Shown here in pieces: positions 29,390-38,297 of a stretch of 64,000 bases of DNA. The stretch comes from Cellulophaga algicola DSM 14237 (GTDB taxonomy: Bacteria; Bacteroidota; Bacteroidia; Flavobacteriales; Flavobacteriaceae): assembly GCF_000186265.1 (NCBI RefSeq), contig NC_014934.1:4340001-4404000 (forward strand). Direction: 5' to 3'. Numbering within the stretch: the first letter of the stretch is position 1; every line of letters begins with the position of its first letter. The translations under genes were made by a program, and so were the position numbers. Below the pieces are notes generated by a model, which was not told the origin of the DNA, did no database searches, and was given only the letters and a program-made list of their open reading frames with translations.

Positions 29390-30696
29390 ATATTGATTGT
29401 CTTTAAAAAATCCTGTAGATAGCCATGTATTACAGCATCTTTGTGGGTGGTTTTTATTTTTAGTAGTGCTTCCTCTAAAGGTAAAGATAGAATATTTTTT
29501 ATTACAAGAATCCCTATAAAAGTACTTCTTGTAAAGCCCATTGTACAATGAATTAATATTTTTCCGTCTTTAGGTAATTCCTTGTAATGGGTTGTTATTT
29601 CTAATACGATTCTTTTAATTTCAATAGTATCGAATGCTCCAATATCTAATAAGGGAACGGCATGATATTGACAATTTTGTATGATTGCTTTATTTTCTTC
29701 TAACTCAGCAGAAAGGTCATACACCAATGTATTCCTGTTGCCTTTAAAATTTTGAAATTCCGAATGATCAAGCCTTGAAGAAATATAAAGGTTTGGAATA
29801 AGCATAATGGGCTTTTTATTTTTCCTTAAAAATTTCCAGAACAACCAATACACTCCAATGTAAGGGAAATACACTATTTTTTTATACCAAGGAATAGTTC
29901 CTAAATTGTTTTTAAGAAAGTGTACTTTGTTTTTTTGATAAGTATACCCCATTAAAAATAACACCAATGCAGGCCAAAGTAAAATGAAACCACTTGCATG
30001 ATAAAATTCAAAAACCAACAAACTTAATAGAACTATTAGCCAACCACCTAAAAAATAATAATTGGCAAGGTGAAAATTTCTTACTTGAAAGTTATTTCGC
30101 TGTGCGGGAAAAATAATAAAACTCAATTGTCCTAAAATAGCCCCGGTAACCACATCTAACAAATGATGTTGATAGGTAGATAATGTAGAAAGACCTAGTA
30201 GCACTAACCATACAGCCGATACATGACGCCAAGTAGGCGTAAAATTTCTAAAGACCGACCAAAATACAAAAGCAAAAGCTATATGTAATGAAGGAGCTTC
30301 ATTGAAAGGAGAATCTACTATTTCAATAAATTGAAAGATAAAATTGAATAAAGTGTTAGTAGAATCTGGCTTTATAAATGAAAATTTTAAGGGAAATATT
30401 AGAAAGAATAGACCGGCTACAACACTCACAAACAAGACACGTTTGGTTAATGTCCGTAGTTCTTGCATTGTATTACAAAGAAAAAATACGGCAACAAACA
30501 ATGCGCCACTGGTCATATAAGGCACCACTGTCCAAGCCATAAATGGCATATACTTCTCAAAACTAAAAATAAATGAGGGCACATAATCTAAGGTAGACGC
30601 ATACCAAGCATTCACATTATAAAATACACTAAATACGGTAGCGCAGAGCACCGCTAACTTTATTCTTGTGCCTATGGCTATTCTTGTTTCATCCAT
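29386..30696 (-). CDS. YnbD-like fusion: PAP2-type membrane phosphatase plus dual-specificity phosphatase
   Basis: 436 residues. The N-terminal 290 residues have several membrane helices with PAP2 motifs PSLH (135-138) and STYQHHLLD (173-181). The soluble C-terminal part carries a Cys phosphatase loop HCTMGFTRS with Cys384 and Arg390 (CX5R) and an upstream acid Asp region (PLLDIGAFD). This matches E. coli YnbD. Related DSP enzymes dephosphorylate phospholipid head groups (PTPMT1 acts on phosphatidylglycerol phosphate), so a lipid-phosphate substrate is likely but unproven. The start overlaps the SDR gene by 19 bp; the stop overlaps the next gene by 4 bp. Confidence 0.9.
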   Translation of the reverse strand: MDETRIAIGTRIKLAVLCATVFSVFYNVNAWYASTLDYVPSFIFSFEKYMPFMAWTVVPYMTSGALFVAVFFLCNTMQELRTLTKRVLFVSVVAGLFFLIFPLKFSFIKPDSTNTLFNFIFQFIEIVDSPFNEAPSLHIAFAFVFWSVFRNFTPTWRHVSAVWLVLLGLSTLSTYQHHLLDVVTGAILGQLSFIIFPAQRNNFQVRNFHLANYYFLGGWLIVLLSLLVFEFYHASGFILLWPALVLFLMGYTYQKNKVHFLKNNLGTIPWYKKIVYFPYIGVYWLFWKFLRKNKKPIMLIPNLYISSRLDHSEFQNFKGNRNTLVYDLSAELEENKAIIQNCQYHAVPLLDIGAFDTIEIKRIVLEITTHYKELPKDGKILIHCTMGFTRSTFIGILVIKNILSLPLEEALLKIKTTHKDAVIHGYLQDFLKTINI

Positions 30697-31433
30697 TTGG
30701 CTTTTTTAAACATAATAAGATTAAGAATAGGAGCAGGGAGTGCGGATAAGAAGGTCATCATCCATTTCATTTTTAGAGGAAAAACAACTAACTTTTTTTT
30801 AGCGTCAATAGCTTCCATAATTTTTTTTGTAGCCACATCAAGCGGTACTAAAAAAGGTTTTTTACTTAAATCATTGTTGTTTAATGCTCTTAATTTTAAG
30901 GTATCAATATAGCCCGGAGCAACAGTAGTCACCGAAATACCAAAAGGTTTCAAGGCTCTATGATAAGCATCTGAAATTTGAATTATTGCACGTTTTGTTT
31001 TGGTATACAAACTAGAATTTTCATAATCCAAAATACCAGAAACGGAAGCAATAACTGCAATACGACCCAGTTTTTGATGCACCATAAGTTCCCTTGCAAT
31101 TTCAAAACAATTGATGGTCCCTAAAATATTAGTTTTAAGCATTTGAGTGGCTTCTTCATAAGAAATTTCTCCTGCTACATCTTCCGCATAACTTCCTGCA
31201 CAATTAATAAAAATATCAAGATTTTCATTTTTATCCAGAAAAGTAAGTACTGCTTTTTCTACTGAAGACTTTACACAAACATCTGCTTCATAACGAATTA
31301 AATCATGGGAGTTACTTTTAGAAATTTTGTTCAAATCTCTTCCACAAACCCCTACACGGTATCCTTTTGACAGGTAATATTCAGCTAAAGAATAACCAAT
31401 TCCGGAAGTACCGCCAGCAATAAAAATATTCAT
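30678..31433 (-). CDS. Short-chain dehydrogenase/reductase inside the ynb-like operon
   Basis: 251 residues, classical SDR. Cofactor motif AGGTSGIGYS at the N-terminus, NCAG (NNAG variant), active-site Ser in SVSGILD and Tyr-x3-Lys in LYTKTKR. The C-terminus (KMKWMMTFLSALPAPILNLIMFKKAKWMK) is hydrophobic and basic, so it probably sits on the membrane. E. coli ynbABCD has no such gene. Inference: reduction or oxidation of a lipid head group or acyl intermediate made by this operon. Confidence 0.9.
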   Translation of the reverse strand: MNIFIAGGTSGIGYSLAEYYLSKGYRVGVCGRDLNKISKSNSHDLIRYEADVCVKSSVEKAVLTFLDKNENLDIFINCAGSYAEDVAGEISYEEATQMLKTNILGTINCFEIARELMVHQKLGRIAVIASVSGILDYENSSLYTKTKRAIIQISDAYHRALKPFGISVTTVAPGYIDTLKLRALNNNDLSKKPFLVPLDVATKKIMEAIDAKKKLVVFPLKMKWMMTFLSALPAPILNLIMFKKAKWMKQE

Positions 31434-31482
31434 GGTTTAAACGTAATTTTTATTAATAGGTAAATATAGCAGTTACGAGTCA

Positions 31483-32535
31483 TTATTCAGTTTGTTTTTT
31501 TCCTTGAATACTTTTCATCGTCTGTTCAAATCCATAGTTCCATTGCATATCCATATCATCTCTAAATTGCGCATAGGTTTTAGGGTAATCGAAACAAATT
31601 TCAAGTTTTTTCCAATTTATCGTTTTCTTTAGATAATGTCCTTTTAGTTCCTTTTTTATGTTTCTGGTATCAATTTGGTAATTAGGAGCATGTTTCTGAA
31701 TTTCTTCCAATCTCTTATTCCCACTATACCCAAGCACCGCACGGACTAAAGATTCTTCTACAGGGCTATAAGACTGTTTTTCTTCAATAATTACTGAATT
31801 AGCAATATATTTTGCCAATTCAATCGGGATTAGATCGATAGCGCCACCTGCAAAATATTTACCGTCCAAACAAACAGGGGCTACATAAAACATATCTGAA
31901 ATAGAAACTCTTGTACTGACTAACATTGAAATGCCAGTTTTAAGCTTCGCTAACTTCTCTACCGCACTATTTCTATAATTTTCAGATGAAATCGATGTAT
32001 TTTCAAGATTAATTCTACTCGCCGTATCAGCATCAGTAAAAATAACTTTCTGATATAATTTCTGTTGTTTTCTTTCTTTACCAATTGCCTTAGGATCAAA
32101 AAGAATTTCGGATCCTATAATAAGTGTTGGTATTTGTTTTGAGAACTCTGTAGCTGCTAATAAAGGAAAATCTTTAGGAAAATCTTGAGAAATTTCTGCT
32201 AAGTATGTATTGAACACATCTTCAATAAAGGGTGCGTTTCTTTTATCACATATTTTCTTTAAGGATAAAAGCCCTATTCGTGAAAGTTTTTTATCTTTAG
32301 TAAGTCGATTTTTAATTGCAAATTGAAAATATTCTTGAGATTTTAAATATGCTTTACGGGATTCATTATCAGGAAATGTGTTAATAACCGTTGCCGCAAA
32401 AGCACCACCACAGGTGCCAATAAGTACATCGGGCTTTATACCTAATTGTTCTAAAGCAGCAAACATCCCAAGGTAAATCATTATCCTTGTTCCACCTCCC
32501 GAAAGTATAAAAGCAGTATTGAATTTGTTATTCAT
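31483..32535 (-). CDS. Patatin-like protein with substituted catalytic dyad
   Basis: 350 residues. The oxyanion loop GGGTRI (13-18) and overall order fit the patatin phospholipase family. However, the nucleophile elbow reads GTCGG, with Cys42 where GxSxG has Ser, and the Asp of the DGG motif is absent: YFAGGAIDLIP (Ala230 in place of Asp). Either it uses a different nucleophile or it no longer hydrolyses and binds or transfers acyl chains. The start overlaps the CdsA-like gene stop by 4 bp (ATGA), showing translational coupling. No counterpart in E. coli ynbABCD. Confidence 0.85.
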   Translation of the reverse strand: MNNKFNTAFILSGGGTRIMIYLGMFAALEQLGIKPDVLIGTCGGAFAATVINTFPDNESRKAYLKSQEYFQFAIKNRLTKDKKLSRIGLLSLKKICDKRNAPFIEDVFNTYLAEISQDFPKDFPLLAATEFSKQIPTLIIGSEILFDPKAIGKERKQQKLYQKVIFTDADTASRINLENTSISSENYRNSAVEKLAKLKTGISMLVSTRVSISDMFYVAPVCLDGKYFAGGAIDLIPIELAKYIANSVIIEEKQSYSPVEESLVRAVLGYSGNKRLEEIQKHAPNYQIDTRNIKKELKGHYLKKTINWKKLEICFDYPKTYAQFRDDMDMQWNYGFEQTMKSIQGKKQTE

Positions 32536-33353
32536 AGGTTAGTTTTTAACCATACAGTAAATACCCAAAAGAAAATTGGTAAATTAAAAATGAGACTATC
32601 CATTCTATCCAATAATCCTCCATGCCCCGGAAGAAGCTGCCCTGTATCTTTTACGTTTGTTCTTCTTTTAAGTAAAGACATAAAAATATCACCAAAAAAA
32701 CCAGAAATTCCTAAAATTAGGCCTAAAACTATATTAACAACAAGCGGTGATGGCAATAAAAAATAGCCTAAAATAGCACTCAAAATTAGGGTAAGGAATA
32801 CACCTCCAACAACCCCTGCCCATGTTTTATTCGGACTAATTTTTGGCATTATTTTACGTTTACCAAAAGATTTACCCATTACATACTGGAATACATCATT
32901 CAACTCAGTAACTACAACCAAAAAAACCAGCGCTTTTACCCCCAAGATTCCTTCTCTAAGAAACACCAAATGAGGAAAAACAAAAAGGGCTATGACCAAC
33001 CCCAGAACAATTCCAGATAGTTGTTTCAACGAACTATTTCTAATCAAGAAAAGCATAATAACAAGGAGGGAAATCCCCAAAGCATACAGAAAGTAGTTCT
33101 CGAAATTTAGAAAAAATAATAAAAGAAATTGAGTAATACCAATACCTAGGGAAGCAATAATTAAATTGATCTTAATTTGAAACATTCTTAAGAATTCTAA
33201 AAAAACTTGAAATCCAATATATGAAATAAAAATTTTCATAGCTAGGGGATGAGAGATGGCAAGTACAAATACAAGAATAATATAAACCCAAGTTTTTACC
33301 CTAAGCGGAACGTCTGCGTATTTATGTTCTAAATTATCAGTTTTAAGCTTCAT
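32532..33353 (-). CDS. YnbB-like CDP-diglyceride synthase (CdsA family)
   Basis: 273 residues, about eight membrane helices. The Cds signature is intact near the C-terminus: SPNKTWAGVVGG, then GDIFMSLLKRRTNVKDTGQLLPGHGGLLDRMDS. The enzyme condenses phosphatidic acid and CTP to CDP-diacylglycerol, the donor for CDP-alcohol phosphatidyltransferases such as the one encoded just upstream (11-bp overlap). As a second, operon-encoded copy, it probably feeds a dedicated lipid. E. coli YnbB is the equivalent. Confidence 0.92.
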   Translation of the reverse strand: MKLKTDNLEHKYADVPLRVKTWVYIILVFVLAISHPLAMKIFISYIGFQVFLEFLRMFQIKINLIIASLGIGITQFLLLFFLNFENYFLYALGISLLVIMLFLIRNSSLKQLSGIVLGLVIALFVFPHLVFLREGILGVKALVFLVVVTELNDVFQYVMGKSFGKRKIMPKISPNKTWAGVVGGVFLTLILSAILGYFLLPSPLVVNIVLGLILGISGFFGDIFMSLLKRRTNVKDTGQLLPGHGGLLDRMDSLIFNLPIFFWVFTVWLKTNL

Positions 33354-33945
33354 TTAATGCTTTCTTAAGACGTATAAAAGTGCTAAGAACGAGTAATAAA
33401 ATAACTGCTCCAAAAATGAAATTAGAAAAACCAGAAATGTTTACTCCAAAAAATTGAATAAGGCCATAAACGGCAAGTAGAAAAGCACGATCACTTTTTC
33501 CCATTGGACCATCATAGCGGCGTTCTTTTCCAATTGCTTTTCCTAATAGTCCTGCAAACTCATTAATTACACTAAAGACTATAAACACAATTACTACATA
33601 CAAGCTCTCTGGTTGAAATTTTAATAACGGAAAAAAAATAATGACGTCAGAAATTATATCTCCCAATTCGTTTAAAACCTCACCCAAAGCACTCATTTGG
33701 TCAAATTTTCTTGCCATCATGCCATCTAAGGCATTAAAGGCCATTCTCAATAAAAGTCCAATTGGTAAGCTTAAAAAAAACCAATTATTAGCGTCAGAAT
33801 TCCAAAACAGCACTGCAATAAGAACAGATAATAGAATGGAGCCTACCGTAATTTGATTTGCCGTTACCTTATGTTTGTGCAAAAAAAGCAAAATCGGATT
33901 TAGAATTTGCTGAAATTTGGGTTTCAATTTATAGATCGAAATCAT
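33343..33945 (-). CDS. YnbA-like CDP-alcohol phosphatidyltransferase
   Basis: 200 residues with about six membrane helices. The CDP-alcohol motif is present but altered: Asn71-x2-Asp74-Gly75-x2-Ala78-Arg79-x8-Gly88-x3-Asn92-x3-Asp96. The canonical motif has Asp at positions 71 and 92 as well. I believe LNELGD is typical for YnbA-type members, so this may be a subfamily trait. It would transfer phosphatidyl from CDP-diacylglycerol to an alcohol (acceptor unknown). First gene of the six-gene operon; promoter must lie in 33946-34100. Confidence 0.9.
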   Translation of the reverse strand: MISIYKLKPKFQQILNPILLFLHKHKVTANQITVGSILLSVLIAVLFWNSDANNWFFLSLPIGLLLRMAFNALDGMMARKFDQMSALGEVLNELGDIISDVIIFFPLLKFQPESLYVVIVFIVFSVINEFAGLLGKAIGKERRYDGPMGKSDRAFLLAVYGLIQFFGVNISGFSNFIFGAVILLLVLSTFIRLKKALNEA

Positions 33946-34397
33946 TAAAACAGTCTTTTTTTCTTTATGTTAAACTCAAATCTAAGTCTTTTAACAGTAA
34001 ATGCCTAAAATCTCTGATCAACTTCTTAACAGCGATCGTTTCCGCTGCTTGTTTTAACTATCCTACGTTCTTCTAAGCTTCTCAGCCTAATTAAGACACT
34101 TCATATACTAGAATTACAGTACTTTCTAATTCTCATACCCATCAAATGGGTCTTTATAGCTTTAACAAAGCATTCAATTATAAGTATCATCATCTGTTTT
34201 AGTTACTTCACTAGAAATCCAAGAATTTTAAATTAAATAAATCAACTATCATAAAATAGATTTACTTGAAAAATAATTACTTTTACCCTTCGTTTTATAT
34301 ATTTTAAAAAACAAAATTAATAGTCATTAGTAAAGACCAATTTTAGGGTTTTCTTTTTATCGAACAACAAATAAAATAGTTGTTCTCTTTAGGTTCT
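33946..34397. other. Divergent intergenic region, ynb-like operon / QEGLA gene
   Basis: About 450 bp without a coding frame. It should hold the promoters for both directions. Just before the plus-strand ATG is a 7-bp inverted repeat GAACAAC / GTTGTTC (34362-34368 and 34379-34385), which may be an operator or leader hairpin. Nothing else recognised. Confidence 0.5.
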
Positions 34398-35567
34398 ATG
34401 GATACAAAACAACAAAAACAAGTAATAAAAGATAATCAAGAGTTATTTGATATTGACAACAATCTTGATCGGCTTGCGAAAAAAATTGAATTGTTAAGCT
34501 ATTTAAACCCTTTAAATAGTGAGAAAGAAAAGCAACGTTTTTTTGCTTCAAAATATACTGAAGATCCAATTCTAAAATATCCTAAAGTAAAATTCCATCC
34601 TTATAAATTACACCGAATGTTCTTTTCGCAACGTTTGGAGCGTATTGAAGATCAAAGGGTCCAAAAACTTTATCAGGATATTATTTACTATTACTCTAAC
34701 ATGGTGCAATGCATACAGACCATAGGGGAGCCAAAGAAATTTTACTATAATTCATTACGACTTTACGGAACGCCTACAGAGAAAGATGTGCAAAATGCGC
34801 AATTTATTTTACACCACTCTAATGAAGCAGAAAGAGCTGATATGGAAAAAATATATTCTCCTGATGATGCTAAATCCTATTTTGAAGAATTTTCTAAGCT
34901 TTATGATTTCCCTTTAAATATAAAATTATCTACAGCCATAGCTGCAGATGCTATGGTAAGTAATAGCACACAAACATTATTGATAAAGAAGAATACAAAG
35001 TTCAGTAAAAATCAATTACTAACACTGGCCAACCATGAAATTGGAGTGCATTTAGTCACCACATATAACGGAATTGAACAACCATTAAAAATTTTTTCTA
35101 ACGGATTTCCTCGTAATGTAGAAACCCAAGAGGGCCTTGCTGTTTTTAGTGAGTACATGAGCGGAGCTCTAACTTTAAACCGACTTAAAACATTAGCATA
35201 CAGAGTTTTAGCTAGCGAAAGTTTAATTAAAGGTTATAGCTTTTCTGATACCTTTGATTTGATACATGGCACTTATAAACTAAATAGAAACGATGCTTTC
35301 AGCATTACCATGCGGGTGCACCGAGGTGGCGGTTTCACCAAAGACAGGCTATACTTAAGCGGCTTAAAAAAAATTTACAAACGCTACCAAAAGGGAGAGG
35401 CAATGGATAATTTATTAACCGGAAAAGTGACTATGGACTATGAAGCTGATATTGTAAATCTTCAAGAGTTAGGACTTGCTAACCCTATTACTCATAAGAA
35501 TATAGCTTTTATGGAAAACAAAAATGAGAATAAAACACTAGATTTTATTCTCAATAATTTGAAGTAA
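34398..35567 (+). CDS. QEGLA-motif metallopeptidase-like protein (DUF1704, MATCAP/KIAA0895 homologue)
   Basis: 389 residues from the ATG at 34398 (a TTG six codons earlier is less likely). It carries HEIGVH (His213, Glu214, His218), an HExxxH zinc motif, and TQEGLAVFSEYMSG (QEGLA at 244-248). These define the family annotated in bacteria as flavohemoglobin expression-modulating QEGLA protein. Its eukaryotic relatives include the tubulin tyrosine carboxypeptidase MATCAP, which uses the same HExxxH motif. A peptidase role is therefore likely; the bacterial substrate is unknown. No signal peptide. Confidence 0.9.
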   Translation: MDTKQQKQVIKDNQELFDIDNNLDRLAKKIELLSYLNPLNSEKEKQRFFASKYTEDPILKYPKVKFHPYKLHRMFFSQRLERIEDQRVQKLYQDIIYYYSNMVQCIQTIGEPKKFYYNSLRLYGTPTEKDVQNAQFILHHSNEAERADMEKIYSPDDAKSYFEEFSKLYDFPLNIKLSTAIAADAMVSNSTQTLLIKKNTKFSKNQLLTLANHEIGVHLVTTYNGIEQPLKIFSNGFPRNVETQEGLAVFSEYMSGALTLNRLKTLAYRVLASESLIKGYSFSDTFDLIHGTYKLNRNDAFSITMRVHRGGGFTKDRLYLSGLKKIYKRYQKGEAMDNLLTGKVTMDYEADIVNLQELGLANPITHKNIAFMENKNENKTLDFILNNLK

Positions 35568-35581
35568 GCTGTGCAGCTTAC
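35564..35581. terminator. Short hairpin over both stop codons of convergent genes
   Basis: GTAAGCTG-TG-CAGCTTAC contains the stop of the QEGLA gene and abuts that of the MuiA-like gene. There is no T-run, so termination is uncertain. Confidence 0.35.
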
Positions 35582-37614
35582 AAACTTATACTACGCCCTT
35601 TTGGGTATTTTACTTGAAACGAAAAATGGTGCTTGCTTTCTTGCTTAGGTGCTACCTCTAATTCCCAAGTAAGCAAGCCTTTTTCTTCATCATAAGCCGC
35701 AGTATTAACGATAATATCTTCTATTTTGATTTCTTTATTTTCAGAGATTGGAATACGATCCATTAAAACTAATTTTATAGTTTCGGATTTATTATTTTTC
35801 ACTTCTAAATTATAAGTTCTATCTACAATTCTATTACTACCTGTAAATGATTTGCTCTTAAAATTTTTATCTTGTTTTCGCGTCACAACAATACCCGCAT
35901 CTACCCCTAATGATACCGTCATCTCTTTGTTTACCGCATACGGATCTATTGTAGTTTTACCCGCATAACCCCCATTAAAGTAAATATTAGCTTCTCCTGG
36001 TAATAAATTAAGTTTTTCCCAATCCTTAAACTTAGCCGTTAAAAAAACATTTTCATTTACTATAGGAGCAGCATAAAACTCATATACTGCCTCTAACAGA
36101 AATGTGTTAATTTCTATAGCAGTTACATCGCCATCACTCGCAATAGAATAGGGGCTTTTGATGACAAATTTGGTACTGGTTACATTATCTTCAGTATTGC
36201 TTTTTTTGGTAGTGATACGTATAACTCCATTTGTGGCTCTGGCACCATAAACTGAAGCTGCAGAGGCATCTTTTAAAACTTCTATGTTTTGTATTTCATT
36301 TGCGTCTAAGTCTCCTTCTTCAAAAGTATCCATAGGCACCCCATCTATGATATATAAGGGTTGCGATGCTTCTGTAACACTAGAAACCCCTCTAATGCTA
36401 ACTCCCGCAACGCGACCACTAAGAGCGCTACCCAGCTCCTTATTCTGAGAGCCATACCCAACAACAACTATTTCTTCTAACGCTGAGGAATCTTCTTGTA
36501 GACGTGCATTCATCACTGAAGAATAAATAGGGATTTCAATGGTCTGGAAGCCTAGATACGAAAACACCAATTCTTGCCCTGCTTCTATAGCAAGTATATA
36601 GTGTCCATCAAAATCTGTTTGCGTTCCAATGTTTGTTCCTTTAATCATAACGTTACAACCTGGTAATGCTTGCCCTGAAGCATCTGTCACTATACCTATG
36701 ACCTTTTTTACCGTTGGATTAAAGGAATATTTATGCTTTTTAAATTGTGAATCATAACTTTTACGAGAGCCAAAATTTAAATAATCCGTAGTCAATTCAG
36801 GCTTTACTGAAAAGCTATTAGGGTTTCCTGTAGAAAGAGTCACAAGTACATTTTCCCAATTTTCTCCGGTCTTTTGGTATACATGTGCTTTATAAGTTAA
36901 GTGTATAGGATCATTAATTTTGTTTGATTTAAGATCATAATTTGGTATCCATCCTGCATCAGAGACCTTATATTTTAATTCTAAATTTAACTGTGTTGCT
37001 ATTGGGCTCTCTAATTTTATAACAATTTCTCCTTTAGGCTCATCGGGAACATTATTTAACTCAATATACTGTTTTTCAATACTTTGTAAGTCCTCACTTA
37101 ACACATTAATCTTAACATTAGTTATATAAATTTCATTCTTAATCTCTGTAATACGCTTTCTATAGTATGTACTTATCTGCTTTACGGCTTCTAAGTCTAA
37201 GGATTGCTGATTAGCATTTATAGCTCGATTACTATTTATTACTTTCTCTTCTTCTTCCAATCCAATGATAAGATTTTTCAGTAAGGCAATCTCTAATGTA
37301 ATAGTTTTTTTTGAAGCTATTAAAGAAGTGGTTGCTTCACTCGAAATCATTTTATCTAAATAATTTATATCATACGAAATAGATAAAATAGAAGCTCCTT
37401 TTAGTCCCGAAATTTGAATACTGCTTTCATCTATTTTTGGAGATAGCCCATTAAAAATGAGTTCTGTGGTCCCTGCTGCTAATTGAAAATTTGAAGTTCT
37501 AGAGATTTCTGCACTGTTTAAATAAACAGTAACCGATTTTATTTTAGAAGGTACTTTATCTGTTCCAAAAATGAGCATAGGACAGAAAATTAGAAATAAT
37601 ACTACATGTTTCAT
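35578..37614 (-). CDS. MuiA-like DUF4140/DUF4139 protein with inserted carboxypeptidase-regulatory and TonB-plug-like modules
   Basis: 678 residues with signal peptide (about 1-17). Residues about 26-125 are DUF4140; a coiled coil follows (about 100-190); DUF4139 begins near 205 and is interrupted. The insert has a CarboxypepD_reg-like Ig domain (about 304-363, VIGIVTDASGQALPGCNVMIKGT...YLGFQTIEIPI) and then a SusC-type TonB plug stretch (about 380-472, EIVVVGYGSQ...PLYIIDGVPMD...IEVLKDASAASVYGARATNGVIRITTKK). DUF4139 resumes to the end. No receptor barrel exists, so it cannot be a transporter. MuiA-type proteins are of unknown function; the insert may bind an outer membrane partner. Confidence 0.88.
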   Translation of the reverse strand: MKHVVLFLIFCPMLIFGTDKVPSKIKSVTVYLNSAEISRTSNFQLAAGTTELIFNGLSPKIDESSIQISGLKGASILSISYDINYLDKMISSEATTSLIASKKTITLEIALLKNLIIGLEEEEKVINSNRAINANQQSLDLEAVKQISTYYRKRITEIKNEIYITNVKINVLSEDLQSIEKQYIELNNVPDEPKGEIVIKLESPIATQLNLELKYKVSDAGWIPNYDLKSNKINDPIHLTYKAHVYQKTGENWENVLVTLSTGNPNSFSVKPELTTDYLNFGSRKSYDSQFKKHKYSFNPTVKKVIGIVTDASGQALPGCNVMIKGTNIGTQTDFDGHYILAIEAGQELVFSYLGFQTIEIPIYSSVMNARLQEDSSALEEIVVVGYGSQNKELGSALSGRVAGVSIRGVSSVTEASQPLYIIDGVPMDTFEEGDLDANEIQNIEVLKDASAASVYGARATNGVIRITTKKSNTEDNVTSTKFVIKSPYSIASDGDVTAIEINTFLLEAVYEFYAAPIVNENVFLTAKFKDWEKLNLLPGEANIYFNGGYAGKTTIDPYAVNKEMTVSLGVDAGIVVTRKQDKNFKSKSFTGSNRIVDRTYNLEVKNNKSETIKLVLMDRIPISENKEIKIEDIIVNTAAYDEEKGLLTWELEVAPKQESKHHFSFQVKYPKGRSISL

Positions 37615-37731
37615 AAAGCGTTGGTTTTAGATTTACGACAAATCTAACCAACACACTATACCAATAAAACCACTAATGAGTACCTATCTATTTTCAATTA
37701 GTGAAATATACTTTCCTGTGAGGCAGCCTTA

Positions 37732-38145
37732 CTAATCTAGAAATTTAGCTTTTAATTCGGCCGTGGGAATCATACAAGCCTCTTGTTTTCCATACCATTT
37801 ATAGCGGTTTTTTGCAATGTAATCATAGACAAGATCTCTACTTTTCTCTGGAATCCATTCAAATATGGATAATAAAGTCCATAAACCTCCAAAAGATTTA
37901 CCAATACATAAAGCCGCTGTAGATTTTGTATAATACGCTACTCCAGGTATTATTAAAATGATAGAGTCCACTATAGCGGTATCAATATGCCTTTCCTTTG
38001 CTAGCTTTTGACCCGCCTCACTTTGCAAAGAGGCAAACCTATATTCATCTTTTTTATCGTTCTTAATAATTAATTGTACCGAAGAGTTACATAAATTACA
38101 AACGCCATCAAAAAGAATAATTTTATGTAAATTATTTACCTGCAT
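37732..38145 (-). CDS. DCC family thiol-disulfide oxidoreductase-like protein (DUF393)
   Basis: 137 residues. The family motif DxxCxxC is DGVCNLC near residue 14, followed by the usual FASLQSEAGQKLA and a long helical region ending SRDLVYDYIAKNRYKWYGK. No signal peptide. DCC proteins are predicted thioredoxin-fold proteins; their partners are unknown. Monocistronic as far as can be seen. Confidence 0.92.
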   Translation of the reverse strand: MQVNNLHKIILFDGVCNLCNSSVQLIIKNDKKDEYRFASLQSEAGQKLAKERHIDTAIVDSIILIIPGVAYYTKSTAALCIGKSFGGLWTLLSIFEWIPEKSRDLVYDYIAKNRYKWYGKQEACMIPTAELKAKFLD

Positions 38146-38297
38146 AAACCATTCTAAAAATCAAAATTTAAATCAAAGATAGTCTATGGAAATACATTAT
38201 AATAGTAAAAAAACTAATTGAGTTCTTCTTAAATGGTATTTCTATGTAAAAAATAGCAACACCTTTCATTTCCTTAATTTGGCTTTCAAACAAGCGT

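Noticed and set aside
29390..29548. N-terminal extension of the YnbC-like protein to 29548
   Set aside because: Composition is not protein-like and it lies within the upstream gene; ATGA overlap at 29386-29389 marks the real start.
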